Positions 63,678 to 64,000 of a DNA stretch of 64,000 nucleotides are shown here, piece after piece (position 1 is the stretch's first letter; each line of letters opens with the position of its first letter). Position numbers and translations under genes: made by a program. The DNA comes from Desulfotomaculum sp. (GTDB lineage: Bacteria; Bacillota; Desulfotomaculia; Desulfotomaculales; Nap2-2B), in assembly GCA_003513005.1 (NCBI GenBank), contig DOTD01000030.1, positions 19,589 to 83,588 of the forward strand. The letters run 5' to 3'. The notes below the pieces were generated by a model. The model was not told the origin of the DNA. It did no database searches and saw only the letters and a list, made by a program, of their open reading frames with translations.

Positions 63678-63766
63678 AAACGATATAATTCTGCCATATT
63701 TATTTACGAACATGATCAGCTTATACTATATATAAAATAAGAATTAAGAAATGAGAAGATCAATAC

Positions 63767-63919
63767 GTGGGCAGTTGTTGTGATTTTAATGCGCCAAAAA
63801 TATATAAGCTGAAAGTTAAAGGCAAAACGATCGGATTGTTAGGAGTTGAACAGACTTTTTTAGACGTCAAAGAACCTAACTTAACAGATAAATACTGGCT
63901 GGATATTTCTCTAATTTGA
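63767..63919 (+). CDS. Small Cys-Cys protein following the permease
   Basis: Found by hand: a 50-residue frame from GTG at 63767, with a vicinal cysteine pair (residues 4-5, start GSCCDFNAPKIYKLKVKGKT). The gene downstream begins very similarly (SSNDPKASKIYKIDVG), so both belong to one family, and this one may be truncated (it ends in DISLI). I recall short proteins of this kind beside DUF318 permeases, but no function. The ribosome-binding site is weak. Confidence 0.5.
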   Translation: MGSCCDFNAPKIYKLKVKGKTIGLLGVEQTFLDVKEPNLTDKYWLDISLI

Positions 63920-63949
63920 TATTTTAAAAAGAAGGGGGGTTAATCAGAT

Positions 63950-64000
63950 ATGAGTAGTAATGATCCTAAAGCATCAAAAATATATAAGATAGACGTTGGC
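63950..64000 (+). CDS. Start of a paralogue of the small Cys-Cys protein (cut by window end)
   Basis: ATG at 63950, nine nt behind GGGGGGT, with 17 codons to the window edge: start SSNDPKASKIYKIDVG. It aligns to residues 3-19 of the 50-residue protein just upstream, but lacks the cysteine pair. Partial; length and ending unknown. Confidence 0.6.
   Translation, partial: MSSNDPKASKIYKIDVG

Overview
The window looks like a chromosome segment from an anaerobic, endospore-forming Clostridia of the Desulfotomaculum/Pelotomaculum (Peptococcaceae) type. This is inferred from the sporulation genes ylbJ and yabG, a clostridial 3-hydroxybutyryl-CoA dehydrogenase, the zinc-type S14 protein, the Firmicutes L7Ae and KOW accessory proteins in the ribosomal cluster, a cysteine-bearing EF-Tu loop and strong Shine-Dalgarno sites. 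No rRNA, tRNA, CRISPR array, prophage or intact insertion sequence was seen.

Region 1 (1-16.3 kb) is mixed housekeeping and accessory. It holds rluD (cut by the window edge) with lspA, hbd, a HAD phosphatase, a PLP aminotransferase, a metallophosphoesterase, ylbJ, a decayed UbiB/AarF kinase, a stand-alone starch-binding-type domain protein, a secreted CAP protein, an unknown protein beside a NAL1-like serine protease, yabG, a glycosyltransferase, a YkuK-family protein, rsmA, a PHP phosphatase with a MetE/UroD-fold protein, a 49-bp perfect tandem repeat and a patatin.

Region 2 (16.3-48.3 kb, all on the minus strand) is the ribosomal superoperon. In transcription order: rpmG-secE-nusG, rplK-rplA, L10 leader-rplJ-rplL, rpoB-rpoC, L7Ae-rpsL-rpsG-fusA-tuf, the S10 and spc clusters, secY-map-KOW-infA-rpmJ, rpsM-rpsK-rpsD-rpoA-rplQ, truA and rplM-rpsI. 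Two usual members are missing: rpmD (L30) between rpsE and rplO, and adk between secY and map. RpoB ends in a long acidic tail encoded by a hexanucleotide repeat.

Region 3 (48.5-60.4 kb, minus strand) holds coaD, thrS, a shikimate block (aroE-aroC-fused aroK/aroB) preceded by yqeG and mobA, then dgt-dnaG-rpoD.

Region 4 (60.6-64 kb, plus strand) holds an amidohydrolase, a relic of an RHS-repeat gene, and a regulated module: a PadR-type repressor under a strong promoter overlapped by an inverted repeat, an ArsP/DUF318-type permease, and two related small proteins (one short and cysteine-bearing, the other cut by the window end). This last module is the best candidate for a poorly described system, probably metal(loid) or thiol-reactive compound efflux. 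Its repressor appears to start at an AUA codon placed correctly behind a consensus Shine-Dalgarno.
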